From: Smallanthus sonchifolius
Taxonomy: Eukaryota; Streptophyta; Magnoliopsida; Asterales; Asteraceae
Direction: 5' to 3'
DNA: 64,000 nt
Assembly (NCBI GenBank): GCA_023525975.1
Contig: CM042021.1
Coordinates: 78,685,501 to 78,749,500, forward strand
Shown: in pieces, positions 22,401 to 34,189 of the stretch
How positions within the stretch are numbered: the stretch's first letter is position 1
Layout: each line of letters begins with the position of its first letter
Program-made: the position numbers and the translations under genes
The notes under the pieces: generated by a model
The model's input: only the letters and a program-made list of their open reading frames with translations
Database searches by the model: none
What the model was told of the DNA's origin: nothing

Positions 22401-22865
22401 AGAGTTGATTCATCAACTGAGGCTTTTGATAAAAAGCAGGAGACGCTCCCAGATGGAGTGACCTCATTCATGTCCAGTACATAGAGATTTTCTTTTCTCT
22501 GAGCCGTAAGTAGAATGCTTTCCGGAGGAGGTGTGGATAAGCCTAGAGATAGTACAAAGCATTCTTGATCTGTGAAGAGCATCCAATGCTTTTGATCACA
22601 GACCTGGGAAACACTCATGAGATTGAAGTCCAATTCTTTGACATAGTTGACCTTATCAATGCTCATTCTTTCGTTGGACACAGTTCCTTATCCAGTAATG
22701 GATCCTCCTTTTGAATCACTTTCGAAGGCAACATATCCTCCATTGAAGTGTCTGAAGTTTGAGAGGATGGATCTGTTGCCTGTTATGTGCCTGGAACAAC
22801 CACTATCTACCACCCAAGTGTTATTCTTGTGACCTGGCTGTCCCTTCACATGATAGATTTCTAAT
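19445..22865 (-). pseudogene. Pol of Sirevirus-like copia element A (broken)
   Basis: Copia order on the minus strand: protease with V-D-S-G-C at 22796-22810, a GAG pre-integrase region, integrase (HMDLFGP, RCDQGTEFK, AERRNR give the D-D-E triad; H/C finger including CIACLKGKQH), an acidic linker, reverse transcriptase (TRWVFRNKQDE; MDVKSAFLYGKIGEEVYVKQ) and RNase H (DSDYGG; TAEAEYIAA; ADLFTKPFD). In-frame stops: TAA near 22682, TAG at 21092-21094, TAG at 20765-20767, TAA at 20393-20395 and TAA near 19931. The reverse transcriptase YVDD box reads C-V-D-D (20378-20389). The order protease, integrase, RT, RNase H is diagnostic of Ty1/copia. The element is non-autonomous. Confidence 0.88.
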
Positions 22866-23067
22866 TAGTAGGAGGAACCCAAGAGTCTGCAGACTTGAAA
22901 AAGATGGTTGTTAGTTTATCCTTTTCAGTATGTTTGCAGTCAATGGAACCAATGACAGTGCTTGAAGATGATTTGGCTTTCCATTGCTGTATTGGTGTTT
23001 TTCTAGTTTTCCTCACACTATCAGCAGCAGATTTTGCTACTGATGTTTCTGGCTTGTTGATAGTAGA

Positions 23068-23704
23068 TCATGCTGCTGACAGCTTTGTTGAAGTGTCAGC
23101 ATTCTTTGCTACTGTAGGCTTTACCTTGGATTTTGCCTTATTAGCAGTGGGCACTTTTGCTGCTGATGTTTTTGCCTTATCAGCAGCGGGCACTTTTGCT
23201 GCTGATGTTTTTGCCTTATCAGCAGCAGATTTTGCTGTGGAGGATTTTAGCTTATAAGCAGCAGACTTGGTTGCTGCTGAAAGCTTCTGTTTTGTTTTCT
23301 TGGGCTGAGCTGGACTAACAACCGATGTATGCTGATCTTTCTTTACCCTTTGTCTTTGAGGAGCTTGATGAAGGATCTGGTTGAATGGGTTAAACTTACA
23401 GTTTGCAGCAAAGTAGTCTGATTCACCACAAATGATGCAAGTTTTTTGAGATCTAGGCAGCTTCACTCTTGAGGGAGATAGAGACCTTTTGAACTTTGTT
23501 GCTTTGTCTTCGTAGCTTCTTACCTTCTTATTTTTGTTAGTCTTTTCAAAGGCATGCTGCTTTGAATGTCTTTGATATTCCAGGTAATGAAAGCAGGTGC
23601 TGGCAGTGTGGTTATGTCTGCCACACACAAAGCATGTTTTGGCTAGTTTGTCTTTTGAAAGGTAGACATAGTCCTTTCTTTGGAACAGATCCTTGAAGTT
23701 CCAT
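23068..23704 (-). pseudogene. Gag C-terminal half of element A (truncated)
   Basis: Open from the junction at 23704 to a TGA at 23068. Contains zinc-binding motifs CFVCGRHNHTASTC and CIICGESDYFAANC, then a Lys/Ala-rich stretch with a 39-bp (13-codon) tandem repeat (about 23148-23225; AAKVPAADKAKTS type). The N-terminal half, the leader and the primer site are missing, lost in the deletion that joins gag directly to 22 bp of LTR. Confidence 0.8.
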
Positions 23705-23705
23705 T

Positions 23706-23758
23706 GTGAAATTACAAGATGGTTCTGATAGGCTTATCAGCAGCATTCAACACATGTT
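23706..23758. other. Rearranged junction between element A and gypsy B
   Basis: 23706-23727 match 22 bp of LTR A (3616-3637) in the same orientation. 23725-23758 match 34 bp of LTR A in inverted orientation (reverse complement of about 4187-4220), overlapping the first match by CTG. This is all that remains of A's 5' LTR. Sequence after 23758 belongs to the gypsy B leader. Confidence 0.75.
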
Positions 23759-24058
23759 TGGACTCAAATTGATAATGGGACCAACGCACGGATGTCAGTC
23801 TGGGTAGCCAACGTCAACATAGTAAGTATATGATAAAGTTAATGCCTGTAGTTAGGGATAGATGCCTTAACTTAGAACGCTTAGATGTTAATGTCACTAC
23901 CGATGTGAAGAGTTGTGAACCCGAAAAGCAAATCAAATTATTAATCACAAACCAGTCACTGTAATTAAGAATTTACCTTGCTCGTACTGTTTCAAACTAT
24001 GATCTGAAGGAATGACATTGATTTATTCCTATTTATACCAATCAGGAAATTAGAAATC
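23759..24058 (+). other. Remnant leader of gypsy B
   Basis: 300 bp of non-coding sequence before the B gag start. No primer-binding site is found; it was probably lost with the end of the 5' LTR at the A/B junction. Confidence 0.5.
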
Positions 24059-25320
24059 ATGGCTGGTAGAAGAAGAACTGGAACTCGAGGCGGTCGTACA
24101 GGCCGAGTCGGTAGACCGCCATTGAACCGAAGGCGTAATGATGAGGAAAACGTGCATGTTGAACATGAGGAAAGTGTGCACGAGGAACATACTTAAAGTG
24201 TGCATGAAACTAATGAGACTCCACCGGAGGATGGAAATGAAGGATCACTACGTCTGGAACCCGAAGTTAGGGATGCTATTGCCCGTGAGGTGGTACTAAC
24301 TCTGAAAAATGTGTTGTCTGATCTGCTATCAAAGGCATTGAAGAAAAGCAAGGAGGAAGAGAACCACGAGGTGAAGATGTATGATAGTGATGGTGATGAA
24401 GTAAAGGTGGTACTGAACACCCGAGGGTGTACTTACAAAGGGTTCAAGGACGGTGACCCACCCAAGTTTAACGGGAACAAGGATTCGGTGGCTATATTCG
24501 AATGGATCGAGAGGATGAACGGCGTGATCAACATAAGACAGTGTTGACCGGATCAAGCTGCTAAGTATGTGGCTCACTCTTTCACCAACGAGGCACTGAG
24601 TTGGTGGAGGAATATTCAGAGGACTAAGTCACCAAATGCTCTTAGCAGGATGACCTGGGAAGACCTGAAGAAGCTGATAATCCAAAAGTTCTGTCCACAA
24701 AACGAGATTGATCATGTGGAGAATGAATTCCTGAACTTCAAGGCTGGCAGCAAGACTCATCACAAGTACACTTCCAGGTCTAATGAGCTGACTCAACTGG
24801 TACCCCACCTGGTAGAAACTGAGGACCGACTGATCAAGTAATATGTTAAGGGTCTGCCATAGCGGGTTCGTGTCCATGTGAAAGCTAACCTTCGAGTCAG
24901 TAGTGAATCTGAGTGGAATCGTCTACGATGATTATGCTAATGAGGACCTGACACCTGAGACGCAAAAGAGGAAGTGGGGGAACCCGTCTAGGGGCACTGG
25001 AAAAGGGAATGTAGCAATTGAGATTAAGAAACCAAGGTCAGATGAGTATGAAACTTACAAGAAATGTGGAAGAAAACATCTTGGCGAGTGCCGTGTTGGC
25101 ACCACCATGTGCTATAAGTGCGGGAGGTCGGGGCACTTCTCCCGAGAGTGCTTAAGGGACGTCAAGTGCCAAGGTTGTGGGAAGTATGGACATCTGGCTA
25201 AGGATTGCAGGAAAGCCGGACAATCTGGTTCGGGGAAAGAGAAGGATCAGGAACAGCCAAAGGCTAGGTCTCGGGCCTACGCCCTAACTGAGGAGGAAGC
25301 AAGAGGAAACCTTGATGATG
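24059..25320 (+). pseudogene. Gag of gypsy B (broken)
   Basis: Starts at ATG 24059 with an Arg/Gly-rich N-terminus. Stops fall near 24194 (TAA), 24545 (TGA), 24840 (TAA) and 24860 (TAG). It keeps the capsid signature (ALSWWRNIQRTKSPNALSRM; FCPQNEIDHVENEFLNF) and two CCHC knuckles (CYKCGRSGHFSREC at about 25110, CQGCGKYGHLAKDC). This is a Ty3/gypsy chromovirus gag. Confidence 0.85.
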
Positions 25321-28300
25321 TGTCAGGTACGTTTCTAGTTAATGATGAACATGCTGCTATTTTATTTGACTCTGGTGCTAGTAAAAGCTTTATATCAAAA
25401 GCCTTTAGTCGTAAACTAGATTGCACTATCAACACCATAATAAGGGCCTTTAGCGTACAAACTGCTGTTGGTAAAAATTCGGTGGTATTCCAAGTGACTG
25501 AGGATTGCATCATTGAAAATTCGGCGGATTCGATATAGTATTGGGTATGGATTGGTCAGCTGCCAATGAAGCTCAAATCATATGTAAAAGAAAGAAAATA
25601 CACCTCAAATCGACTGACGGCAGTCCGATTACGGTTTACGGGGATTGGAATTGCACGATGCCGAACGTCATCTCGATGATCAAGGCCGAAAGTTACATAA
25701 GGCACGGTTGCGAAACTTATCTGGCGTATGTCATTGATGATGTAATGAAAATGAAAGAGCTCAAATATGTACCCGTGGTATGCAACTTTCCAGATGTGTT
25801 CCTTGAGGACCTACCTGGCTTGCCACCCGATCGAGAAATAGAATTTCAGATTGACTTACTGCTAGGAGCTGAGCTCGTTTCCAAAGCACCATACCGATTG
25901 GCTCTGTCAGAAATGAAAGAACTAATGTCCCAATTGGAAGAATTAACAGAAAAAGGATTTATCAGACCGAGCATCTCACCATGGGGCCTCCGGTATTATT
26001 TGTAAAGAAAAACGACGGCAGCATGTGCATGTCCATAGACTACCGTGAATTGAACAAGAGGACAGTAAAGAACAAATACCCCCTGCCTAGAATAGACGAC
26101 CTTTTTTATCAACTACAAGGCGCGAGTTGGTTCTCAAAGATCGATCTTAGGTTGGGTTACCATCATATGAAAGTAAGGAAGGAAGATGTACCGAAAACCG
26201 CGTTTCGCTCACGGTATGGGCACTACGAGTTCCTCGTGATGTCCTTCGGACTAACCAACGCACCTGCAGCATTCATGGATTTAATGAATAGGGTATGTTG
26301 ACCAATGTTGGATCGGTCAGTGATAGTTTTCATAGATGACATTTTCATCTATTCAAAGAATGAGGGTGATCACCACTGTCACCTAAGGGTGGGTTTGGAG
26401 GTTCTAAAGCATGAGAAGTTGTTTGCGAAATTTTCGAAGTGTGCATTCTGGTTTAGGAAAGTCCAATTCCTAGGTCATGTGAAAAACCCAAACGGTATTA
26501 TGGTATATGCTGCAAAGATCGAAACAGTAAAGGAATGGAACGTTCTGAAGACGCCAACGGAAATACGAAGTTTTCTAGGACTAGCAGGCTACTATCGGAG
26601 GTTCATTCAGGATTTCTCGAGAATAGCCTCTCCTCTAACAAAACTAACACGGAAGGGAGTAAAATATGAATGGGTCCAACCCAAAACGACGCATTTGAGA
26701 AACTAAAGACACGATTAACCCAAGCTCCAGTATTGACCATACCTGAGGGAAATGAAGACTTGTAGTCTACTCTGACGCTTTGGGTCAGGGATTGGGCTGT
26801 TTACTTATGCAACGAGGAAAGGTGATCGCTTATGCCTCGCGACAGTTAAAAATTCACGAGATTAACTACCCCACTCACGATCTGGAGTTAGGGGCAGTAG
26901 TTTTTGCATTAAAGATTTGGAGGCACTATTTATATGGATTTAAATGCACCATTTACTCCGATCACAAAAGTCTGAAGTACTTTTTCGAACAAAAATAATT
27001 AACCATGAGACAAAGGAGGTGGTTGGAACTACTAAAGGATTATGACTTTGAGATATTGTACCATCCAGGCAAGACAAACGTCGTGGCTAACGCCTTAAGC
27101 AGAAAGGAAGAGTCGGCACCTATCCGGATCAAAGCGTGTCAGATGATTATAACACCTGATTTGATGAATGAAATAGCAAAGGCACAAGATGAAGCACTGT
27201 TGGAAAGGAATATAAACGAGAAAGAATAGTAGGACAACAAGGGAAACTGGATACTAATACATACGGTGTACGAACTCGGTTTGGCCAGATGTGGATACCC
27301 AAGATTGGTGAACATAGAGCCAAAATCCTTGATGAGGCCCATAAGTCTCGCTACTCTATCCATCCCGGGATGAAAAAAATGTATCAAGACTTGAAGAAAG
27401 AGTATTGGTGGCCTAGCATGAAGGTTGATGTGACTGAAAATGTGAGCAAGTGCTTAACATGTTCATTAGTTAAGGCCGAGCACCAGAAACCATGCGGTAC
27501 AATGCAACCCTTACAATACTGGAATGGAAGTGGGAGGATATCACGATGGACTTCATTACCAAGCTACCGCGAACAGCTAAAGGCAATGATACCATCTGGG
27601 TGATTGTCGACCGCTTGACGAAAAGTGCTCACTTCTTAGCAATACGTGAGGCTTCTTCGTCTGAAAAGCTAGCAGAGATATTTATCAAGGAAATTGTGAG
27701 CAGGCATGGTATGCCACTGTCGATTGTGTCCAACAGGGATACTAGATTCACATCAAGGTTTTGGAAGAAATTCAATGAAGCAATGGGCACTAGATTAAAC
27801 ATCAGCACCGCTTACCACCCTAAAACCGATGGTCAATCAGAAAGGACCATCCAGACCTTGGAGGACATGCTCCGAGCCTTGAAGTGGTTAAAGCTACTTC
27901 CGAGAAATTTGATCAAATCAAAGCTCGAATGAAAGCCGCTAAATACGGATAGAAATCGTGCACGGATAAGAGAAATTCGATCAAATCAAAGCTCTTTCAT
28001 TTGCAAATCTTGAAGTGGTTAAAGCTACTTTCGAGAAATTCTATCAAATCAAAGCTCGAATGAAAGCCGCTAAAGACGGATAGAAATCGTGCACGGATAA
28101 GAGAAGAAGGGATTTAGAGTTTCAAGTAGGAGACATGGTAATGTTAAAAGTATCGCCATGGAAAGGGATCATCCGATTCAGGAAACATGGCAAACTAAGT
28201 CCAAGGTTTGTCGGACCATTCAAAATTTTAGCAAGAGTTGGTCAAGTTGCTTACAGACTCGACCTACCCAATGAACTTCGTGGAATCCACCCTACATTCC

Positions 28301-28560
28301 ATGTATCGCACTTACGCAAGTGCCTTGCCGACGACACGGCTCACATACCATACAACGAAATTGAAGTGGATAACAGTTTGAACTTCGTGGAGGAGCCAAT
28401 ACCCATTTTTGATCGAGCCAAGAAGCGATTATGCAATAAGTTAATACCTTTGGTTAAGGAATAATGGAAACACAGAAAAGGATCATAAGCGACTTGGGAG
28501 AAAGAAAGTGAAATGAGGGAACTGTACCCTCAGTTGTTTAACAGATAAACAGTTTCGAGG
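25321..28560 (+). pseudogene. Pol of gypsy B (broken)
   Basis: Protease with intact D-S-G (ILFDSGASKSFIS, about 25357), reverse transcriptase in two pieces (25850-26301 and 26305-26700; FIDDIFIYS at about 26327), RNase H (26780-27100), integrase finger (HKSRYSIHPG ... CLTCSLVK) and D-D-E core (27500-27880). Stops include TAG near 25536 and TGA near 26299; a frameshift near 26700 is likely. The segment between the integrase core and its C-terminal domain is deleted and a 97-bp piece is tandemly duplicated (27878-27974, 28009-28105). The C-terminal domain (VMLKVSPWKGIIRF) is open at 28135-28464; the chromodomain tail is disrupted. Dead copy. Confidence 0.87.
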
Positions 28561-28573
28561 ACGAAACCTCTTT

Positions 28574-28587
28574 AAGCGGGGTAGACT
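28574..28587 (+). other. Polypurine tract of gypsy B
   Basis: AAGCGGGGTAGACT lies directly before the 3' LTR start TGTAACATCC. Confidence 0.65.
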
Positions 28588-30558
28588 TGTAACATCCCAA
28601 AAATAAAGGTAAACGAATAAATGAAACGAAAGCTCAAAAGTTAAAACAAAAATGTGAAAAGAAGCAGGCGGTCTTGGGCCTTGCAAGTAGTGGGCCGATT
28701 AGGCCCCCTATATAAGGGTTGGAGCAGCCTTCCCCTCCTCATTTCTCCTTGTTGCGCAAACTTCTAGAGAGAGAGAGGTCTCGGGTCTAGAGAGAGAACG
28801 TAAAGGAAATCGGCTCAAAAGCTCGGGGATCGATTGTCATCATCTCCGGATCGTATAGCATAGAAAAGGTAGCAAAAACAGGTAACTATCGAGCTTAAAT
28901 CTGAGTTTTCAAAATTGTTGGGTTTCGGGTTAAAGTCGAGTAAAGGTTTAGTTTTTACGTATGAAACTCAAAACAAATCACATATTCTGCTTCATGGATG
29001 AAAATAGAATGTTTTGAACCTAAAAAGTTTGAGGTTTGAGAACCTCGAATTCGGCCGACCAGATCTAGGGTCTGATTGGAGAAGAAGGTAGTGACAGGCG
29101 AACTTATCGGACCCAATATAGCGAACTTATTAAGTTCGCTGGTCTATGTTCGCCTGTAACTCAAAGGAGGCGACCTTACCCAAGTTCGCCTAACTTACTA
29201 AGTTCGTTGGTCAAGTTCGCACCTATTATGTTCGCCTAAAGAGGCGAACTTGATCACTAAGTTCGCCTATGTTTAAGAAAACCAACTTACTATGGGCGAA
29301 TTGTCATGTTCGCCTATACCCAAACCTTGCGAACTTATTAAGTTCGCCTTCTCATCAGAATAGAAATGTTAAGTGTCGTTTAGGTTCATTAGCTTATCTT
29401 GTATGACTTGCTTATACAGATTGTGTGTGACCTTAAGTGACGCTCTTTGACCACCTAGGTGTATTCAGGAAATCACTCATCAGGTGAGTTTTATGTGCCC
29501 CCTCTATGTTATGTGCAAATCAATTTAAAATGTTTTGGGGCTGAAGTGTATACACTAACTGAATATATGTCATGAATGCCAATGTGATCATACGTGATGT
29601 ATAAATGCATATATATATATATATATATATATGAAATGAAAGATGTACAAAGAATGAATGAATGAATGACATAGCGTAAATGAATGAATTCTTGCCCTGT
29701 ATTTTTATATATATCGCATCTTATGAATGTATGTAAACGTTATGGACGCTTCGATGATAACGGCTACTCCGGTAGACGGACGACCATGCGACTATTTTGC
29801 AACCGGGACAAATGCGTTCCTTCATCAGCTAGAACGTATGAAAAGCATTAATGGACGGTCGAAGCAATTGCCTTATAAAGGAAGAACGGTTGCATAAATA
29901 ATAGTTCGCGTGGGAAACGGATGCCCTAGGGCTGATGGGCGAATAGACGGACTACGACGGTAGGACGGTTATGGCGGATGGGCAAAGGTTTCTAGGGACG
30001 GAAGGTTTATAGTGCCGGACGGTTTATGTAATGGACTATGACGGTAGTTCTTATGGTGTTTGTCTTTGTGACTCACGCAACGATTATGACGGGTTGATCA
30101 CCCATATGTGTACGACCAATGAATGTTAAACGAAAGAAAAGGTGAATACATATTCATATATACTCTCATATGAATGATAAACGAAAGCAAAGGATATGAT
30201 AATGTGTATTTATATATGTATTTATGTATACCCTTACAAAAGAAATAATGTTAATACTTAATTACCTTAAACTAGAACTCACCAGCGTCAGCTGACGACT
30301 TTTAGTATACATTTCAGGTAACAAAAAGAAGAGTCGTACGAAGGCGTGATGGCTACCCAACAGGAGACTGACATCCCACTTTAAATTATGTTCAGACAAT
30401 GTTTTACGTTTAAATGTTAAGATTTCCGCTGCTATGTTATGTATTCAAATGATGTTTTCTTCCGCTACTCATGAATGTTTTTAAATTAAATTCAATATTT
30501 ATGACTATGTTTATGAGTAAATCCAACAAGTGAGGTTACCCGGGAAAGGGGCCTTACA
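28588..30558 (+). mobile_element. 3' LTR of gypsy B
   Basis: 1971 bp, TGTAACATCC ... GGGGCCTTACA. Keeps the CTATATAAGG box at 28708-28717 that the left LTR has lost. Palindrome cluster at about 29093-29345, including the perfect 19-bp GCGAACTTATTAAGTTCGC at 29121-29139. (TA)n at 29611-29632. Its start and end resemble solo LTR D (35088-37254), so B and D are related families. Confidence 0.9.
28708..28717 (+). promoter_or_regulatory. TATA box of the gypsy B 3' LTR
   Basis: CTATATAAGG precedes the pyrimidine-rich TTCCCCTCCTCATTTCTCC, a usual plant start-site context. LTR D has GTATATATATAAGGC at the matching place (about 35206-35219). Confidence 0.6.
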
Positions 30559-30563
30559 TAGTA
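30559..30563. repeat. Target site duplication (right) of gypsy B, TAGTA
   Basis: Matches 1790-1794. Confidence 0.85.
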
Positions 30564-31356
30564 GAAAGTCCTGCAGGCATGCTAAAGTAGAAGTCTCGTT
30601 GAGGTGTGAGCAATGCTAAAGGAGTCTTACACTTCGGTGTAAGCGAGAAAGTCCTACCCTGAGGTGTAGGCAATGCTAAAGGAGTCTTGCACTAACGTGC
30701 AAGCGAGAAAGAAAGTCCCACCCTGAGGTGTGGGCAGCGATAAAGTAAAAGTCTTACCCTGAGGTGTAAGCGAGAAAGGGATCTAGTTCTCGGACCATGA
30801 TCCATAGGTGATAGTTAAAGTATGATAAAGTCACTTGTCCTGTACAAGTGAAACGATAGTCAGACAGAGTACAGGAGGACACCCTGGTGGGTTTCCTCAA
30901 GGCTAAAGTTTTAATAATAGACAGTAACGTAACAGTTTTATAATTATAACGTTGTAAAGTTTTAAAGTAAAGTTAAAGTGTTTTCAAAGAAAGAGAAAGT
31001 AAAGCTTATTTTATTTTTATAAAACTAAGCTACCAAAAAGAAAGTTTTAAAGTTTAAAGTAAAGATGGAACTCACCAGCGTTAGCTGACTTTTAGTATGC
31101 ATGACATGTAGGAAAGGTAAAGCGAAAGAAAAGTAAGAGAGCCGTGAGGGCTGGATAGCATGGACATCAGGCTGAAGCATTGAAGATTGACATTTCCAAT
31201 CCTGATAGTTCATGTTATAGATAATGATTTACATTATCGTTTGTTGAATGTTTTACTTTAAATACTTCCGCTATAATAGATTCTATTTTCCGGTTTAAAA
31301 ACTATGTTTGTTATATTTTGTGTCAATTACGAGATGTACCCGTTTGGGGCATTTCA
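30564..31356 (+). mobile_element. LTR E, right fragment
   Basis: Continuation of 1341-1789. It shares with LTRs B and D the block GGAACTCACCAGCGTTAGCTGACTTTTAGTATGCAT (here about 31067-31103, described in parts: GGAACTCACCAGCG, then TAGCTGACTTTTAGTATGC). Contains the hairpin chain at 30626-30770. The end is placed near GGGGCATTTCA, which is uncertain. Confidence 0.55.
30626..30770 (+). repeat. Chain of five short hairpins with compensating changes, LTR E
   Basis: CTTACACTTCGGTGTAAG (30626-30643), CCTACCCTGAGGTGTAGG (30653-30670), CTTGCACTAACGTGCAAG (30686-30703), CCCACCCTGAGGTGTGGG (30717-30734) and CTTACCCTGAGGTGTAAG (30753-30770). Each is 18 bp; the outer arm bases differ between units but stay complementary within each. 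Confidence 0.75.
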
Positions 31357-32580
31357 TGTATATTTACAACTTACAAGCTTTTAACTAATATTAAATATTA
31401 ATTTGAAATTTATAATCATAAATATAAATTAATCACATGTACATTTAATTGCTACCTTTACTAAACTATATTTAATATAAATTAATCGAAACGAATTTCC
31501 TATTTTTTTTTTAATTGAATTCATTCTTTAGATACTCAATCAAAAATTCCATTTTTCATATATATGAATATGTTATTTATATTTTAGGAACTTTATTATC
31601 ATTTCAATCATTTTTATTTCTATTTCTATTTGTCATCATACTGGTAAGATATGCGTAAACTATTTCTGTATTTATGGTAAATTCGTAATTAGATACGCAT
31701 TTTCCTAATTATTTGTTAATATTAAATAACAAATGGAAATTTTATCGCTTCCAATCATTTTGATTTTTAAAAACCGTATTTCTTAAGGATTTTATTTTTT
31801 ATTTTTAAATACCATAATTGTAGCGATTTAATTATCCGTCCCCTATCTATATATATTTCATTCAATCTTTTTAAAAACTCACAACCACAATTTCACATAA
31901 TCTTTCCCTCGTCTCTGCTTTTATCCAAGTAGTACTACATGTCAAATTCGAAGAGTAGTGTATCTTCTAATATGAGTTTCATTTAAGTTTAAAATATTAA
32001 CAAAGTTGTTGCGGTTTAAGTAATTATATTTTATTTATGAAAAAGTTTATGTAAAGCATAATCATGTTTGCTAATGTGATGATAAAATACTTTGAATTTT
32101 TGTTGACATAAACTTAAAGTTTTTAAACATGCTTCATTTACATAATCTGATAGTAAATATTTGTATGACTTACTTTTATTTTTATGTAACTTATATTTCT
32201 ACTTGATCTTATACCTCTATGTATTTGTGTGTGAGTTGATGAAATGCATCCAGATTTGTTTATATGATATATGTATAAATGATAATCTGCTAATGAACGT
32301 ACTTTACTCATATAAACTAAACGAGCAATATATATCGTATCATTTTGAATTATATTCATACAATTATTTTACTTTTTAATTATCATAACCTTTGAAACTT
32401 ATAAAAATAAATTTATTTACACACCATAAATAAAAGAGTTGTTAGTCACGTATCATTGCAAATTTTGTTTATATTTTTCTATTTAGACTTATATTTAATT
32501 AAAGAATTAAACTAAAAATGAAACAGGTCAGTCATATATGTATTTCTGAATTATAACTATAACTTTTCATTTTTCATTAT
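31357..32580. other. AT-rich non-coding stretch
   Basis: About 1.2 kb, very AT-rich, with no convincing gene or sharply bounded repeat. Probably decayed transposon DNA. Confidence 0.5.
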
Positions 32581-33329
32581 TATATGTAAGAGCGAATTAC
32601 AAATTACGTCCTTTAAGTATTACCCAAATTTAAGAATAAATCCTTTAACTATGGCAATTACAGAAAACATCATTTATGTTTAAAAAACCTTACACGTTAC
32701 GTCATTTAGACTAACGGGCGTTAAAATTCACCGTTAAATCCAGTCATGGTGAGGGTATTTTCGTCCATTTACCATTTTAATTAGAGAGAATTACAAATTA
32801 CGTCCTTTAAGTATTAACCAAATTTCAGAATACGTCCTTTAACTAAGAAAATTACAGAAAACGTCATTTGTGCTTAAAAAACATTGCACGTTACGTCCTT
32901 TAAACTAACAGGCGTTAAATTCACCGTTAAATCCAGCCTCGTCTCCACCCCCTATATAAGTAAGTTATGACTGAATTTGAAATTAGAAGAGGTAGAATTT
33001 GAATTTGTTGAATTTGAATTTGCTCTTGAGGTGGTGGTGGCCGGCGAGTTTCAGGTAGTGGTAGGGTGGCATCACTGCATTTTAGCATTCAGCAATGGGA
33101 TTTAATTAAGAGATAGAGAGGGGCTATTTTAACTTTTTTTAATTAAAATGGTAAATGGATGAAAATACCCTCACCATGACTGGATTTAACGCCCGTTAGC
33201 CTAAAGGACGTAACGTGCAATGTTTTTTAAACATAAAAGATGTTTTCTGTAATTTCCTGAGTTAAATGACGTATTCTGAAATTTAGGTAATACTTAAAGG
33301 GCGTAACTTGTAATTCGCACTATATGTAA
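32581..33329. mobile_element. Mutator-like MITE with 9-bp TSD (element 32590-33320)
   Basis: TATATGTAA at 32581-32589 is perfectly repeated at 33321-33329. Between them a 731-bp non-coding element has terminal inverted repeats (GAGCGAATTACAAATTACG on the left; GTGCGAATTACAAGTTACG as the reverse complement of the right end) that continue imperfectly for about 190 bp. The left arm is repeated in direct orientation from about 32783. A 9-bp TSD with long TIRs is characteristic of Mutator-like elements. No transposase is encoded. Confidence 0.85.
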
Positions 33330-33632
33330 TATTTAATATAAGTTATTAGAATTATTTAGAGAATTATGAATTATATCGTATTCCTTTAAGATATATGTGA
33401 TTTTATGTCATATTACAAACTTCTTTTTTTACTTCACGTTGTATCCTTTATTCAACCAGTTTATTAGATCATATTATGAACATTATTTTTTATTTTACAT
33501 TTTATCCCTTATTCAACCCGTGTAATACACGAGCCTCTAATCTAGTAATAAAATATATAGAAATTGATGTGTGGCTAGAAATTAGTTTATGGGTTTTCAC
33601 AACAATTTTGGGTTTTCATTTGATATGTCCTT

Positions 33633-33635
<3 letters not shown>

Positions 33636-33685
<50 letters not shown>

Positions 33686-33912
33686 ATATGTATATATATG
33701 TACATGTATATATATATATATATGTATATATATGTATACATATATATACATATATATGTATACATATACATATACATTTATATTTACATATATATATATA
33801 TATATTATATATATGTATATATATATATATATATATTATCTATATTTATATATATAGGTATATATATATGTATATGTATATATATGTATATGTATATATA
33901 TGTGTATATATA
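33636..33912. repeat. TA/TG/TATG compound microsatellite
   Basis: Long runs of (TA)n, (TG)n and TATATG variants. The Tyr/Ile/Cys-rich open frames here are composition artefacts. Confidence 0.9.
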
Positions 33913-34008
33913 TAGGGGACGTTTCCACTAAAAAGTGGTTTTTCGCTAATAAATCCTAAGAACTGGGTCAAACGAACTTCGATTGAACTCATTCCAACGG
34001 CGTTGGAA
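33913..34008 (+). mobile_element. Truncated end of MITE family N
   Basis: About 96 bp (GGGGACGTTTCCACTAAAAA ... GGCGTTGGAAT) matching the left end of the complete copy at 34190-34736, with microsatellite on both sides. Confidence 0.7.
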
Positions 34009-34145
34009 TATATATGTATATGTATATATATATGTGTATATATATGTATACACACACACATATATATATATATACATATATATGTATACATATACATATA
34101 CATTTATATGTATATATATGTGTATATATATATATTATATATATG

Positions 34146-34178
<33 letters not shown>

Positions 34179-34189
34179 GTATATATATA
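34009..34189. repeat. TA/TATG/CA microsatellite
   Basis: Simple repeat between the two family N copies, with a short (CA)n at 34050-34059. Confidence 0.85.
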
